This document shows, one piece after another, positions 44,093 to 52,260 of a DNA stretch of 64,000 nt (position 1 is the stretch's first letter; each line of letters opens with the position of its first letter). This DNA comes from UBA4951 sp963652335 (lineage in GTDB: Bacteria > Bacillota_I > Bacilli_A > RFN20 > CAG-826). The stretch covers positions 24,044-88,043 of the forward strand of contig CAVJSS010000003.1 of assembly GCA_963652335.1 (NCBI GenBank). The letters are read 5' to 3'. The position numbers were made by a program, and so were the translations under genes. The notes under the pieces were generated by a model. The model saw nothing but the letters and a program-made list of their open reading frames with translations, ran no database searches and had not been told where the DNA came from.

Positions 44093-45391
44093 TCATTCAA
44101 GGGTTTTATCTATGCTTAAAAGAAAATCGAAAAGGCCAAGTCTCAAGATTCCATCATCATCGTAATAATTCCCGGACGTGAATTTGCTGATGATTATCTT
44201 TTGAAATCCGTCATTCGTTTTCTTAAGGGGGGCTTTTTCCTTTTTGATTTTCTCCTCGTCTTCCAAAACCAAGGCGGATTGTATATAAAACCGTTTTCCA
44301 TCCTTTTCGGCAATGAAATCTATCTCCCTTACGACTTTGGTTGGCTTGCCATCAATATCTTCGACGCTTTTTACCACGCCGATATTCACGAGATACCCAC
44401 GGGAAACCAATTCGTTGTAAATCACGTTTTCCATGAAATGGGGTTCTTGATCGAAGCCTTTGTAACCGGAGGCGGCATTTCTTATTCCCATATCGGCGAA
44501 ATAATATTTGCCGCATCCGCCGATTATCTCTTTGCCTTTCAAATCGTATCTTTGCACAAACGAAACCATGAACGCATCTTCTAAATACGAAGCGTATCTC
44601 CTTATGGTCTCAGGCGACCGGCACCCTTTGTTCTTTGATTTGAAGGTATTGGATATTTTGTTGGGGTTTATCAAAGACCCGACGCTGGAAGCCAAAAAGG
44701 AAGTCACTTCGCCCAATGAAGATTCGTTTCTGAGGTTTCGCCTCTCTTCGATGTCTTTTAGATAAGTGACGTTGAAAACCTCGGTGAGGTATTCCCTTTT
44801 TTTGGATTCTTCTTTTTCCAATACGCAAGCTGGCAAACCACCGTATTTGAGATATGAATCCCACAATGAGAAATCATTTATTTTCGATGGGGTGATTTCC
44901 CTTATCTCGGAAAAAGACAACGGATTGACCTTTATTTGCCACCCCCTACCCCTGAATTCGGTAGCTATATCGCTGGAAAGCATATGGGAATTGCTGCCGG
45001 TCACGTATATTTCCACATTGTCCCAGCTTAGGAATTCGTTCAACGCGTCGTAAAAGCTAAGCATCTCACCTTTGACGTAGGGATTTTCCTTATTGCTTAT
45101 TAGCTGTATCTCATCGATCAAGAAATAATTCGTTTTCCCATCGTCTATTTTCCTTTCTTTGAAATAGGACACGAATTCATCCAAATCGCGATACTTGGCG
45201 TTGCTGAAACGATCCAATCTCAATTGGATGATATGGCTTGAAGGAATATCGGAATCCAAAAGCCAATCCTTGAATATTTCAAATATCAGATAGGATTTCC
45301 CAGAGCGGCGAGGGCCGGTTATTATCTTGACCATCCCATTTCCAATCGAAGAGGTTATCTTATCTAAATATTTTTGCCTGGCTATTCTCAT
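44093..45391 (-). CDS. AAA ATPase with DUF4143 (ATPase B)
   Basis: This 432-aa protein has Walker A GPRRSGKSYL (about 26-35), Walker B NYFLIDEIQ and sensor IYVTGSNSHML. The DUF4143-type C-terminus shows EIDFIAEKDGKRFYIQSALV, where the nuclease Lys position (E-x-K in relatives) reads E/Y-x-Q, so catalysis is doubtful. It belongs to a different subfamily from ATPases A and C. Two 38-bp palindromic repeats lie upstream and an IS3-type relic directly downstream. Confidence 0.82.
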   Translation of the reverse strand: MRIARQKYLDKITSSIGNGMVKIITGPRRSGKSYLIFEIFKDWLLDSDIPSSHIIQLRLDRFSNAKYRDLDEFVSYFKERKIDDGKTNYFLIDEIQLISNKENPYVKGEMLSFYDALNEFLSWDNVEIYVTGSNSHMLSSDIATEFRGRGWQIKVNPLSFSEIREITPSKINDFSLWDSYLKYGGLPACVLEKEESKKREYLTEVFNVTYLKDIEERRNLRNESSLGEVTSFLASSVGSLINPNKISNTFKSKNKGCRSPETIRRYASYLEDAFMVSFVQRYDLKGKEIIGGCGKYYFADMGIRNAASGYKGFDQEPHFMENVIYNELVSRGYLVNIGVVKSVEDIDGKPTKVVREIDFIAEKDGKRFYIQSALVLEDEEKIKKEKAPLKKTNDGFQKIIISKFTSGNYYDDDGILRLGLFDFLLSIDKTLE

Positions 45392-45405
45392 TTTAAAACT
45401 TCCTT

Positions 45406-45518
45406 ATCTACTAATTTGGTTGGCTTCAACCTTTTTTGTAGATAAAGTTTATAACATTTTGGCACAGTTGGCAAATATCTATCTACAAATTTGGTTGGTT
45501 TCAACCTTTTTTGTAGAT
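45406..45518. repeat. Two 38-bp palindromic repeats upstream of ATPase B
   Basis: Copies at 45406-45443 and 45481-45518 differ at a few bases. Each begins ATCTAC and ends GTAGAT. The second has 9-bp terminal arms (ATCTACAAA/TTTGTAGAT) and an inner GGTTG/CAACC stem. They lie between hemW and ATPase B. They could be operators or paired mRNA hairpins. Confidence 0.8.
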
Positions 45519-45527
45519 GAGCTTAGA

Positions 45528-46607
45528 TCAATAAAATTCCAAAAGAATCCTATCTAGCAATACCATCCCTTTGTCCGTGGCCTTGCATCTTATGCCATCA
45601 ACAGACAGTAAGCCTTCTCGTTTGAATTTTTCTATTTCCTTTTTGTAACGTTCTTCGAAACGGAAACCGAACCTTATAAAGAACGTTTCAAGCTCAAAGC
45701 CGTCTTCCAATCTCAGATTCGTGGTGAGAAAATATTTGACATCGTCGTCTTTGCCTATTTTTTCTTCATACGATTTCGCTTTGCCGCGCATATAGGAAGA
45801 TAGGCTTTTGGTATATGTATATCTGACGTTGTTGGCATATCCAGAAGCCCCTAAGCCCAAAGCGTCGTATTCTTCGTCCTTCCAATATGTCAGGTTGTGT
45901 TTGCATTCGTATCCTTCTTTGGCAAAGTTGGACACTTCGTAGCGTTTATATCCATGTTTTCTAAAGAAAGATACGATGATATCGTAATATTCGCCTTGAA
46001 GGTCGGTTTCTTCTCTAATGTGTTCGTTCTTTAATATGGTTCCTTCTTCGATGATCAGGCCATAAGCGGATATATGAGGGACGTTCAAGGATAGGAAGTT
46101 ATTTAGGTCCTCTTCCAATTCTTCTTGGGTTTGGGACGAAAAGCCGTACATCATATCGACGTTGATGTTTTCGAATCCTTTTCTTTTGGCTGATTCCACC
46201 GCTTCTTTGGCATCAATGAAGTTATGGGTCCTGCCTAAATAAGACAAATATTCGTCCAAGGAAGTTTGGATTCCGATCGATAAACGGTTGACTCCGTTTT
46301 TCAACAAGCAATCGATCGTTTCTTCATTTAAGGAATCGGGATTGGATTCGATGGAGAATTCGCCTCCTTCTTTGAGTTTCATTCTTAAGGCTTTTAGAAG
46401 GGGGTCAAGCAAATCCAAACTCAAGGAAGTCGGCGTTCCTCCTCCGATATAGATCGTTTCGTATTCGTTTTTCAGCAAAGAAATGTCTTTGATAAGGCCA
46501 TTGACGTAAGAAAAAGCCCAGTCTTGGGCATAGATAAGCTTAGGGAAATCACAATAGGTGCAGATTTTCTTGCAAAAGGGGATGTGGATATAAAGGGAGG
46601 AGGGCAT
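45528..46607 (-). CDS. hemW: Radical SAM heme chaperone HemW (coproporphyrinogen III oxidase-like)
   Basis: This 359-aa radical-SAM protein has the cluster motif C12-K-K-I-C16-T-Y-C19 followed by DFPK, the glycine motif YIGGGTPTSL and NLTYWKDEEYDALGLGASG, typical of HemW. The extra Cys of true HemN (CxxxCxxCxC) is replaced by Asp, so it is a HemW, not an oxidase. It overlaps the small membrane protein gene upstream by one base. Confidence 0.92.
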   Translation of the reverse strand: MPSSLYIHIPFCKKICTYCDFPKLIYAQDWAFSYVNGLIKDISLLKNEYETIYIGGGTPTSLSLDLLDPLLKALRMKLKEGGEFSIESNPDSLNEETIDCLLKNGVNRLSIGIQTSLDEYLSYLGRTHNFIDAKEAVESAKRKGFENINVDMMYGFSSQTQEELEEDLNNFLSLNVPHISAYGLIIEEGTILKNEHIREETDLQGEYYDIIVSFFRKHGYKRYEVSNFAKEGYECKHNLTYWKDEEYDALGLGASGYANNVRYTYTKSLSSYMRGKAKSYEEKIGKDDDVKYFLTTNLRLEDGFELETFFIRFGFRFEERYKKEIEKFKREGLLSVDGIRCKATDKGMVLLDRILLEFY

Positions 46608-47005
46608 TATTTGGTTTCGATTTCCTTGTCCTTTTCGATCTCTTCTTTGGTTTCGTTGGTCAAAACGATCTTTTCTTCGTTCGATGGCTTTTCTTTGCTT
46701 CCTTCGTCTTTTTTCTTTTCTTCCGGGATATCTTCCAAGATCCTGTTCATTTCGTATTGGAGGGCTTCTTCTTCGGAAGGCTTGTCTTTGTCTTCTTTCT
46801 TTTTCAATCCTTCGTCGACGTCGACCACCAAACGGTTGACTTCCTCTTCGGCGATCTCTTTCTCGGATTTGAGGGTATCGGTGTTTTTGAAGGCCGGGAC
46901 GTATTTTTTGATCAAAATGACCGCTAAGACGATAACGCCGAAGACGGCGACCAAAATGATGACCAAAATCACCGGATTATCGACTATGGAACTTAGTAAT
47001 TTCAT
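46607..47005 (-). CDS. Single-pass membrane protein with charged cytoplasmic tail
   Basis: This 132-aa protein has one transmembrane helix at about residues 12-33 (VILVIILVAVFGVIVLAVIL) followed by a Lys/Glu-rich, coiled-coil-like tail. I do not recognise the family. It lies between the Fic-like gene and hemW with 17 and -1 base gaps, so it is co-transcribed with them. Function unknown. Confidence 0.7.
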   Translation of the reverse strand: MKLLSSIVDNPVILVIILVAVFGVIVLAVILIKKYVPAFKNTDTLKSEKEIAEEEVNRLVVDVDEGLKKKEDKDKPSEEEALQYEMNRILEDIPEEKKKDEGSKEKPSNEEKIVLTNETKEEIEKDKEIETK

Positions 47006-47021
47006 GGCTTTTTCTCCTTTT

Positions 47022-48500
47022 TCATCTCTTATCCGTCAAGGATATCGGGGTGTAGACGTATTTGTTTTTGATTTGTTTCTTTTCGTAATAATTCTCTTCG
47101 GCTAGCTTATCCATGGAGGTTCTGGCCGTCTCATAGGCGCAGCGGGCGAATTTCTTGAATTGCTGAATGGTGTAATAATGACCCAAAGTGCAATGGGAGG
47201 CAAGAAAAGAAGCTTGTTTCTTGTTCAAAGATGGGTTGGATTCCAATAAATAGGTCGTATATTCTTTGATTTCCTTATCGCTTAAGGAGCGTTTGTCCAT
47301 CGAAATCGATATCTCTCCTTCGATCTTTTGGATGGGTTTCGCCATCTTCTCCGGCCTTATCGTTTCCTTTTTTTCGGGATATGGCTTTATTTGGGCTATC
47401 TTTTTGGCTTCGGCCGGTTTCGTTTGGGCTGTCTTTTCCTCTTTCGCTTCATCTTCGCTGTCGAAAAAGGTCATCTGTTCCATATTGCCTTTGTCGAAGA
47501 TGTCGTTTTCCTCTTTGCTAAGATAATTGAATTCTTCTCTGAAAGCGGAGGTGATGATCTTTTCGATCTCTCCGTTAAGGTATCCTAGTTTTTCTCTTAT
47601 CAAAGAAATCGCATACAAAGCGAAATAGGTGAAGTCTCCGGTCCTAACGCCCGAAAGGACGCTTCTTTTGTTCGGATCGTCTTCCAAGAGGAACATAAAT
47701 GGGAGATAGAAGGCTTCCTTGCCATATGAAGAAGCCAAAACGTCCAAGGAAAGAAGGAAGGCCAATTCCTTGTTTTTGGAAGGGAATGGGGCCACCGCAT
47801 CAAGGTAATAGATAGCCAACAACGATCTTATGATTGGCTTGATCTCGTTGTTTTTTATGGCGGAAAGGAGATCCTTCATCGCGGATTCGATCTTTTCTAA
47901 CGGGGCATAGGGATAATCTTGGTCCCTTTGTTCGGCCAGTCTGGCCCTGGAATCGAAATCGGAAGTCCGATAAAAGGAGGTGAGTTCCCTATTCAATAAT
48001 TTGGAATATGCTTCTCCCAAAAAGTCTTCGTTAGGAGGGATTACCTCATTTAAGGTGGCGAAATATTTCAATGCATCGAAGAAATTCAAGATCGGATCGT
48101 TTTCCGATAAGGAGCGATATCTTCCCGATACGACTTGCTTCAAAGCGGCGTCGGATAAGGAAAGGGATTCGATTTTGTTTATGGAAGAAAGGGATTCATA
48201 GAAAAGGATCTTCCCCGCTTCTTCCTTTTCTTCGAGATTCATTTTCTTTAAGGAAGATATAAGGGATTCGATGTCCTTTTCCGCCAAGGAGATCTTAGCC
48301 TCGATGCTAGGGGTTAGGACGATGCCCATGTTGAAATCCTTCCTTAAGGTCCTAAGGCCCAGCCTTTTGGCGTAAGCGCCGCGGTAAGCCTTTATTTCCT
48401 TCCAATAGCCATCGACCAAGGAGGTGTTCAATTCTTCTTGGAGCTGGGATTTGGAAAGATAAAGATCGTCTGTGTATTTTCTTGGGATATCGTTTGCCAT
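47022..48500 (-). CDS. Degenerate Fic-like protein with C-terminal winged helix
   Basis: This 492-aa protein runs from MANDIPRKYTDDLYLSKSQL; the longer frame upstream is unlikely. Residues about 60-340 resemble a Fic fold: an SSINKIESLSLS segment, then LLAIYYLDAVAPFPSKNKEL where active Fic proteins have HPFxxGNGR. The catalytic His, the Gly-Gly loop and the Arg are all replaced, so AMP transfer is not expected. A charged linker follows, then a helical/winged-helix C-terminus (about 410-492, QFKKFARCAYETARTSMDKL). Role unknown, perhaps DNA or partner binding. Confidence 0.65.
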   Translation of the reverse strand: MANDIPRKYTDDLYLSKSQLQEELNTSLVDGYWKEIKAYRGAYAKRLGLRTLRKDFNMGIVLTPSIEAKISLAEKDIESLISSLKKMNLEEKEEAGKILFYESLSSINKIESLSLSDAALKQVVSGRYRSLSENDPILNFFDALKYFATLNEVIPPNEDFLGEAYSKLLNRELTSFYRTSDFDSRARLAEQRDQDYPYAPLEKIESAMKDLLSAIKNNEIKPIIRSLLAIYYLDAVAPFPSKNKELAFLLSLDVLASSYGKEAFYLPFMFLLEDDPNKRSVLSGVRTGDFTYFALYAISLIREKLGYLNGEIEKIITSAFREEFNYLSKEENDIFDKGNMEQMTFFDSEDEAKEEKTAQTKPAEAKKIAQIKPYPEKKETIRPEKMAKPIQKIEGEISISMDKRSLSDKEIKEYTTYLLESNPSLNKKQASFLASHCTLGHYYTIQQFKKFARCAYETARTSMDKLAEENYYEKKQIKNKYVYTPISLTDKR

Positions 48501-48770
48501 AAACAAATTATAAAAAACAAAAAGCTTGTTATACAAGCAAATAGCCGAAAAACTACTAATTTTGATGTATCGACTGCCGAATGGAGAAGCATTGGATGCC
48601 TCGCCTTTCCGACATTGCGTGTTGGCTTTAGAAGCTTTTCGAAAAGCTGAGAGCCATTTTGAGCACATCATCGTATTTCAGTTCCGTTTGGCTTGGGTTC
48701 TAAGATCAGCCAGGGAATGAAGGCGCGGGCACGTGAAATATGACAAGGCAAAACCATGTGGGAGTTAGGA
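48501..48770. other. Intergenic stretch upstream of the Fic-like gene
   Basis: No gene is seen. AAAAACTACTAATTTTG at about 48548-48564 matches the motif found upstream of dnaG and parE. On the minus strand TATAAC near 48530 could be the -10 of the Fic-like gene. Confidence 0.35.
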
Positions 48771-48893
48771 AAGGTTGTTCGTTGCCATCCATTTTGTTCC
48801 ACATCATTTGAAATAGAACAATATTTCAAGTCCCGTTCTCTTATCGACCATGAATCTCCTCTCGGTTTATGGTCCGTTTTTTGTCGACGGTCC
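48771..48893 (-). mobile_element. IS3/IS150-type remnant upstream of ATPase C
   Basis: On the minus strand, GACAAAAAACGGACCATAAA near 48890-48870 is followed by an ATG opening VDKRTGLEILFYFK and a stop. This is the same layout as the 43.8-kb relic (end sequence, ribosome binding site, MVDxK). It is a truncated copy of the same element. Confidence 0.6.
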
Positions 48894-49010
48894 ACTCTCA
48901 AGATATCAGCTAGGCTTGAAATGTTAGCTTAAGTAATTGGCGAATATGGCTTTTGTGAACCAAACACGCAATTTCTTGCAACTCACCCTCTCTTTGATGC
49001 GACTATTTTG

Positions 49011-49109
49011 TTTCATTTAGAAAATGCAACATATTTAGCGTGATTTCATTTAGAAAATGCAACATATTGATTGATTTTTCATTTAGAAAACGCTACATTT
49101 TCGATAAAT
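49011..49109 (+). repeat. Three 33-bp tandem repeats upstream of ATPase C
   Basis: Copies begin at 49011, 49044 and 49077 with an exact 33-bp period. The core is TTTCATTTAGAAAATGCAAC, with ACGCTAC in the third. The array ends just before the ribosome binding site of ATPase C. The same unit is present at 56957 without an associated gene. Confidence 0.85.
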
Positions 49110-49126
49110 AAGAAGGCTACGGTACC

Positions 49127-50467
49127 ATGGAATTTAAAAGAAAAATATACGATGAAATGAAAAAATGGAAGTCGGAAAGCAACAAGAATTCCGCTCTTTT
49201 GATCGAAGGGGCTAGGCGAGTTGGCAAAACAACGATCGTCAAAGAATTCGCCAAAAGAGAATATAAAAACTTCATTTACATGGATTTTGCCTATGTCTCC
49301 GACGATATCAAAAGCCTTTTCAAAAGAGTCGATCCTTCTGATCATTTTTCCATGGATCAGTTCTTCTCCGATTTGTTTTTGGCTTTTGGGAAGACATTGA
49401 AAAAAGGCGATTTGATAATATTCGATGAAGTGCAGCGTTTTCCAAAGGCAAGACAGGCGATAAAGGCCCTTGTCGCTGATGGCAGGTTTGATTACATAGA
49501 AACGGGGTCCTTGATCTCGATAAGAGAGAACACAAAGGGTATCCAAATCCCTTCCGAAGAAAGAAGGATAGAGATGCATCCGATGGACTTCGAGGAATTC
49601 TGTTGGGCTTTCGGGTGGGGAGATAGATGCAAGATGCTAAGGGAAATCTACGCCGAGCATCGAACCATAAGAGAGCCGACGCACAAGGAATTGATGGATG
49701 ATTTCAGATTATATATGGCCCTAGGCGGGATGCCGAAGGTCGTATCCCTTTATCAAGAAACCAATTCGTTTATGCGTTGCGAGAAAGAAAAGCAAGACAT
49801 ATTGAAATTATATGAGGATGATTTGAGAAAGCACGATGGCAATTCAAGAACGAGGACATTGAATATATTCGATTCGATGCTTCCGGCGCTTAAATCGTGG
49901 TCGGGAAGGGTCAAAACCAAATCCAGAAATCAAAATATGGCCTTTTCATACCAAAGGTCATTGAAGGATTTGGAAGATTCGAAAATTGTCAATTTGGTTT
50001 ATAGATGCGCCGATTTGAGCTTCGGTTCCTTTCTTAAGGAGGAAAACGACTTCAAATTATATCCCCTTGACGTCGGATTGATGCTAAGTTCGCTTATGGG
50101 TGATGCCAATGAGGACTCGGGGAAAACGTATCTGAAAATCCGAGCCGGGGATATTGATGGAGCGAATTTCGGGATCCTATATGAATCTCTGGTTATGCAA
50201 AGCCTTGCTGCGAACGGGACAAAAGCCTTTTATCACACATTCGAATGCGAAGGAAAAAGATATGAGATCGATTTCGTCGCTTTCATAAAAGGCAAGATGA
50301 ATGCGATAGAAGTGAAATCTACAAAACGTTTCACCACCTCTTCCCTTTCCGCATTGAAAAACAAATATCCGCAGCTTAAGTTCGAGAAAATCGTTATTTC
50401 CCCAAAGCCTTTGAAATATGAAGAGGGAGTGACTTATTTACCGATATATATGTCCTTTTTGCTTTGA
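49127..50467 (+). CDS. AAA ATPase with DUF4143 and a C-terminal PD-(D/E)XK-like domain (ATPase C)
   Basis: This 446-aa protein is the closest paralogue of ATPase A (shared EGARRxGK(S/T)TIV Walker A, FDEVQ(K/R)FPKAR Walker B, DGR(Y/F)xYIETGSLISI, EMHPMDFEEF). The C-terminus has YEIDFVAFIKGKMNAIEVKS, a PD-(D/E)XK pattern with Asp, Glu and Lys all present. Start at 49127, ribosome binding site AGAAGG. It ends eight bases from the convergent end of the DGR reverse transcriptase. Confidence 0.85.
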   Translation: MEFKRKIYDEMKKWKSESNKNSALLIEGARRVGKTTIVKEFAKREYKNFIYMDFAYVSDDIKSLFKRVDPSDHFSMDQFFSDLFLAFGKTLKKGDLIIFDEVQRFPKARQAIKALVADGRFDYIETGSLISIRENTKGIQIPSEERRIEMHPMDFEEFCWAFGWGDRCKMLREIYAEHRTIREPTHKELMDDFRLYMALGGMPKVVSLYQETNSFMRCEKEKQDILKLYEDDLRKHDGNSRTRTLNIFDSMLPALKSWSGRVKTKSRNQNMAFSYQRSLKDLEDSKIVNLVYRCADLSFGSFLKEENDFKLYPLDVGLMLSSLMGDANEDSGKTYLKIRAGDIDGANFGILYESLVMQSLAANGTKAFYHTFECEGKRYEIDFVAFIKGKMNAIEVKSTKRFTTSSLSALKNKYPQLKFEKIVISPKPLKYEEGVTYLPIYMSFLL

Positions 50468-50475
50468 TTTGCGTT

Positions 50476-51468
50476 TCATTGTTTCATCAATTTTTCTATG
50501 TTTCTGATCAATGCGAAATTGTTCGATTTCTTCTTTAGATAATTCCTATAGCTAAGCAAAGAATCAGGCTTTAATTCGTGCTTATTAAGATGATGGATGA
50601 GCCTTCTCTTCTTCTTTTTCTCCATTTTGCAGATTATCTTGCCATTTATGGAAAGGCGATAGGTGAATCCCAAATAGCTTATCCCCTGTTTTATTGGATA
50701 TATCGCGCATTTTTTCTCATTGAATGTCAGTTTTAATTGACTTAGTTCTTTTCCCAAATCCCTTTTGAGATTCATCAACGATTCTTTGTCTGACGATAGG
50801 ACGATCCCATCATCCATGTATCTCGAATAATGCTTCACCCTATATTTTTCTTTGATTATCCGATCGAAGGAATCTAGGTAATATAGAGCGAAGCATTGGC
50901 TCGTTTGGTTCCCTAGCGGGATTCCTTTGCCGCTCTTTTCATTGAACGAATCGATTATCGAAAAGGCGAATTCTTTGATTTCCTCATCTTTTATGATCTT
51001 TTCCAATTTGCCTTTGAGGACCGTATGGTCTATCGATTCGAAATAATGATGGATATCGAAAACGAAAACATAGAAACGAAGGCCGTTTTTTCTATATTCC
51101 TCTGTCAAAAACCTCTTAAGTCGTTTCCTGGCGAAATCCGTGCCTTTGTTTTTCCTGCAAGCCGCATTGTCGAAGATCAGTCTCTTTTCCAAAAGAGGGA
51201 AAAGATAGTTGTCGACAAAGCAATTTTGGACGATCCTATCTCTATAGGATATCGCATCCACTTTCCTTTTCTTTGGCTCATATATGTAGAAGGTCCTATA
51301 AGGGGATGTCTTATAGTTTTTGCTTTTCAGTTCTTCGCAAAGTTTATAGATCTCAGAGGCCTTGTTGAGTTCGAATTCGGCGACTTCTTTTTTATGCAGT
51401 TTGCCTTTCTTGGTTTTGTTATGGGATTGATTGAGGCTTTTGATCGTGAATATGTCTTGGTATCTCAT
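50476..51468 (-). CDS. DGR reverse transcriptase
   Basis: This 330-aa group-II-intron-like reverse transcriptase has catalytic Asp D138 (FVFDIHHYFESI) and YMDD at 217-220 (HYSRYMDDGIVL). GIPLGNQTSQ at 182-191 is the variant of motif 4 (GxxxSQ) that marks DGR reverse transcriptases. Motif 2 reads YRDRIVQNCFVDNY. There is no maturase or endonuclease domain, as usual for DGRs. It copies the TR RNA with adenine-directed errors in complex with Avd. All catalytic residues are intact, so the element may be active. Confidence 0.95.
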   Translation of the reverse strand: MRYQDIFTIKSLNQSHNKTKKGKLHKKEVAEFELNKASEIYKLCEELKSKNYKTSPYRTFYIYEPKKRKVDAISYRDRIVQNCFVDNYLFPLLEKRLIFDNAACRKNKGTDFARKRLKRFLTEEYRKNGLRFYVFVFDIHHYFESIDHTVLKGKLEKIIKDEEIKEFAFSIIDSFNEKSGKGIPLGNQTSQCFALYYLDSFDRIIKEKYRVKHYSRYMDDGIVLSSDKESLMNLKRDLGKELSQLKLTFNEKKCAIYPIKQGISYLGFTYRLSINGKIICKMEKKKKRRLIHHLNKHELKPDSLLSYRNYLKKKSNNFALIRNIEKLMKQ

Positions 51469-51476
51469 AAAAGAAA

Positions 51477-51554
51477 AAGCATAAGGGTCACCGAGTCGAA
51501 ATGCCTAAGGCAGTCTGGCTCGCTTATGCTTGATTCATCGCGCTTTCACGCGAT
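51477..51554 (-). other. Structured spacer RNA between TR and RT
   Basis: Two hairpins are visible in the 160-nt spacer. AAGCATAAG (51477-51485) pairs with CTTATGCTT (51523-51531), with an inner CGAG/CTCG pair and a TGCC-TAA-GGCA hairpin. ATCGCG (51537-51542) pairs with CGCGAT (51549-51554). In BPP-1 the RNA downstream of TR is needed for cDNA priming with RT and Avd, so this is the expected place for such a structure. Confidence 0.65.
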
Positions 51555-51629
51555 TAGGGTTATCGTTCCCTTTCCTTCTTAGCTAGCCTCATGGATAGCT
51601 GATTCCTTAAGGGGCTTTTGCCCTATTTG

Positions 51630-51744
51630 GGAAAGTCTGGGGCGGACGCCGTTGTTGGAGTTGTTGACGTTGTTGTTGTTGTTGAGGTTGCCGTCCGTGT
51701 TCACGTTCCTAACGTTCCTGGAATCGTTGTCATTAGGGGAGCGG
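51630..51744 (-). repeat. DGR template repeat (TR)
   Basis: This 115-bp non-coding template reads as a run of AAC codons on the minus strand: 38 adenines, 15 Asn codons if translated in the VR frame. It aligns gaplessly with VR (offset 646). Nineteen of 38 adenine positions are changed in VR against one of 77 other positions. The 3' end GGCGTCCGCCCCAG is identical in both, consistent with the initiation-of-homing (IMH) segment. It lies 43 bases after the avd stop. Confidence 0.95.
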
Positions 51745-51787
51745 ACCACGCCCAAGAGAAACAACGGGCGCACCTTATAACGAATCC

Positions 51788-52183
51788 CTATATTGCCAAA
51801 GCCTTTTTGCAGGCGTTTTGATAACCTGCCAAGTACTTAGAGCAAACGCCTATCTTTTCCAAGATCACCTCGTATTGGTGCTTGGTGAAGCATACGGTTT
51901 CATAAGCCAAAGCAGAGAGGAAGTCCACCGTTTTGAGTTTGGTTTTGGCCTTGACTATAAGGCTTAGCCTAACTTTGTCTTTCATTTCCAATTCGTTGGC
52001 TTCATATAACAGCTGGATGACTGCCAATGATTCGTTTATCAGCTGATTGAGGATCGAATAACGATATCGGACCGGGGATTTTGCGCTTGCTTTAAGAATA
52101 TAAGCGCAAAGATCCTTGGCTTTTATGAATACCAACAGTTCGGTCTCTTTTCTCTCGTTGCTTTCGTTTAATCTTTGCTTCAT
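51788..52183 (-). CDS. avd: DGR accessory variability determinant Avd (four-helix bundle)
   Basis: This 131-aa, mostly helical, basic protein contains AKDLCAYILKASAKSPVRYR and a following long helix (ILNQLINESLAVIQLLYEA), the pattern of the pentameric Avd/bAvd family. Avd binds the reverse transcriptase and the TR RNA and is needed for homing. Its position between the target gene and TR supports the call. The ATG lies 16 bases after the downstream-of-VR hairpin, and no good ribosome binding site is seen. Confidence 0.88.
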   Translation of the reverse strand: MKQRLNESNERKETELLVFIKAKDLCAYILKASAKSPVRYRYSILNQLINESLAVIQLLYEANELEMKDKVRLSLIVKAKTKLKTVDFLSALAYETVCFTKHQYEVILEKIGVCSKYLAGYQNACKKALAI

Positions 52184-52199
52184 GTCGTTGGTTTAAGTT

Positions 52200-52236
52200 C
52201 ACCTGCCGCCTAAAGGATTTTGATCGGCGGCAGGTG
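52200..52236 (-). other. 11-bp hairpin downstream of VR
   Basis: CACCTGCCGCC (52200-52210) pairs perfectly with GGCGGCAGGTG (52226-52236) around a 15-base loop, 24 bases after the target stop. There is no T-run, so it is not a terminator. DGRs are known to need a hairpin or cruciform just downstream of VR for efficient target recognition, and this is the obvious candidate. Confidence 0.75.
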
Positions 52237-52260
52237 ATTTTGGATTGTTTCTTCGCTTCG

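Noticed and set aside
49011..49109. Tandem repeats as a CRISPR array (also 32034, 56957, 58511)
   Set aside because: Repeats are directly adjacent with no unique spacers, only two to four copies, and no cas genes are present.
51579..51773. Asn-rich 64-codon reading frame on the minus strand
   Set aside because: It is the DGR template repeat read in the VR frame; its poly-Asn content is the signature of the template, not of a protein.
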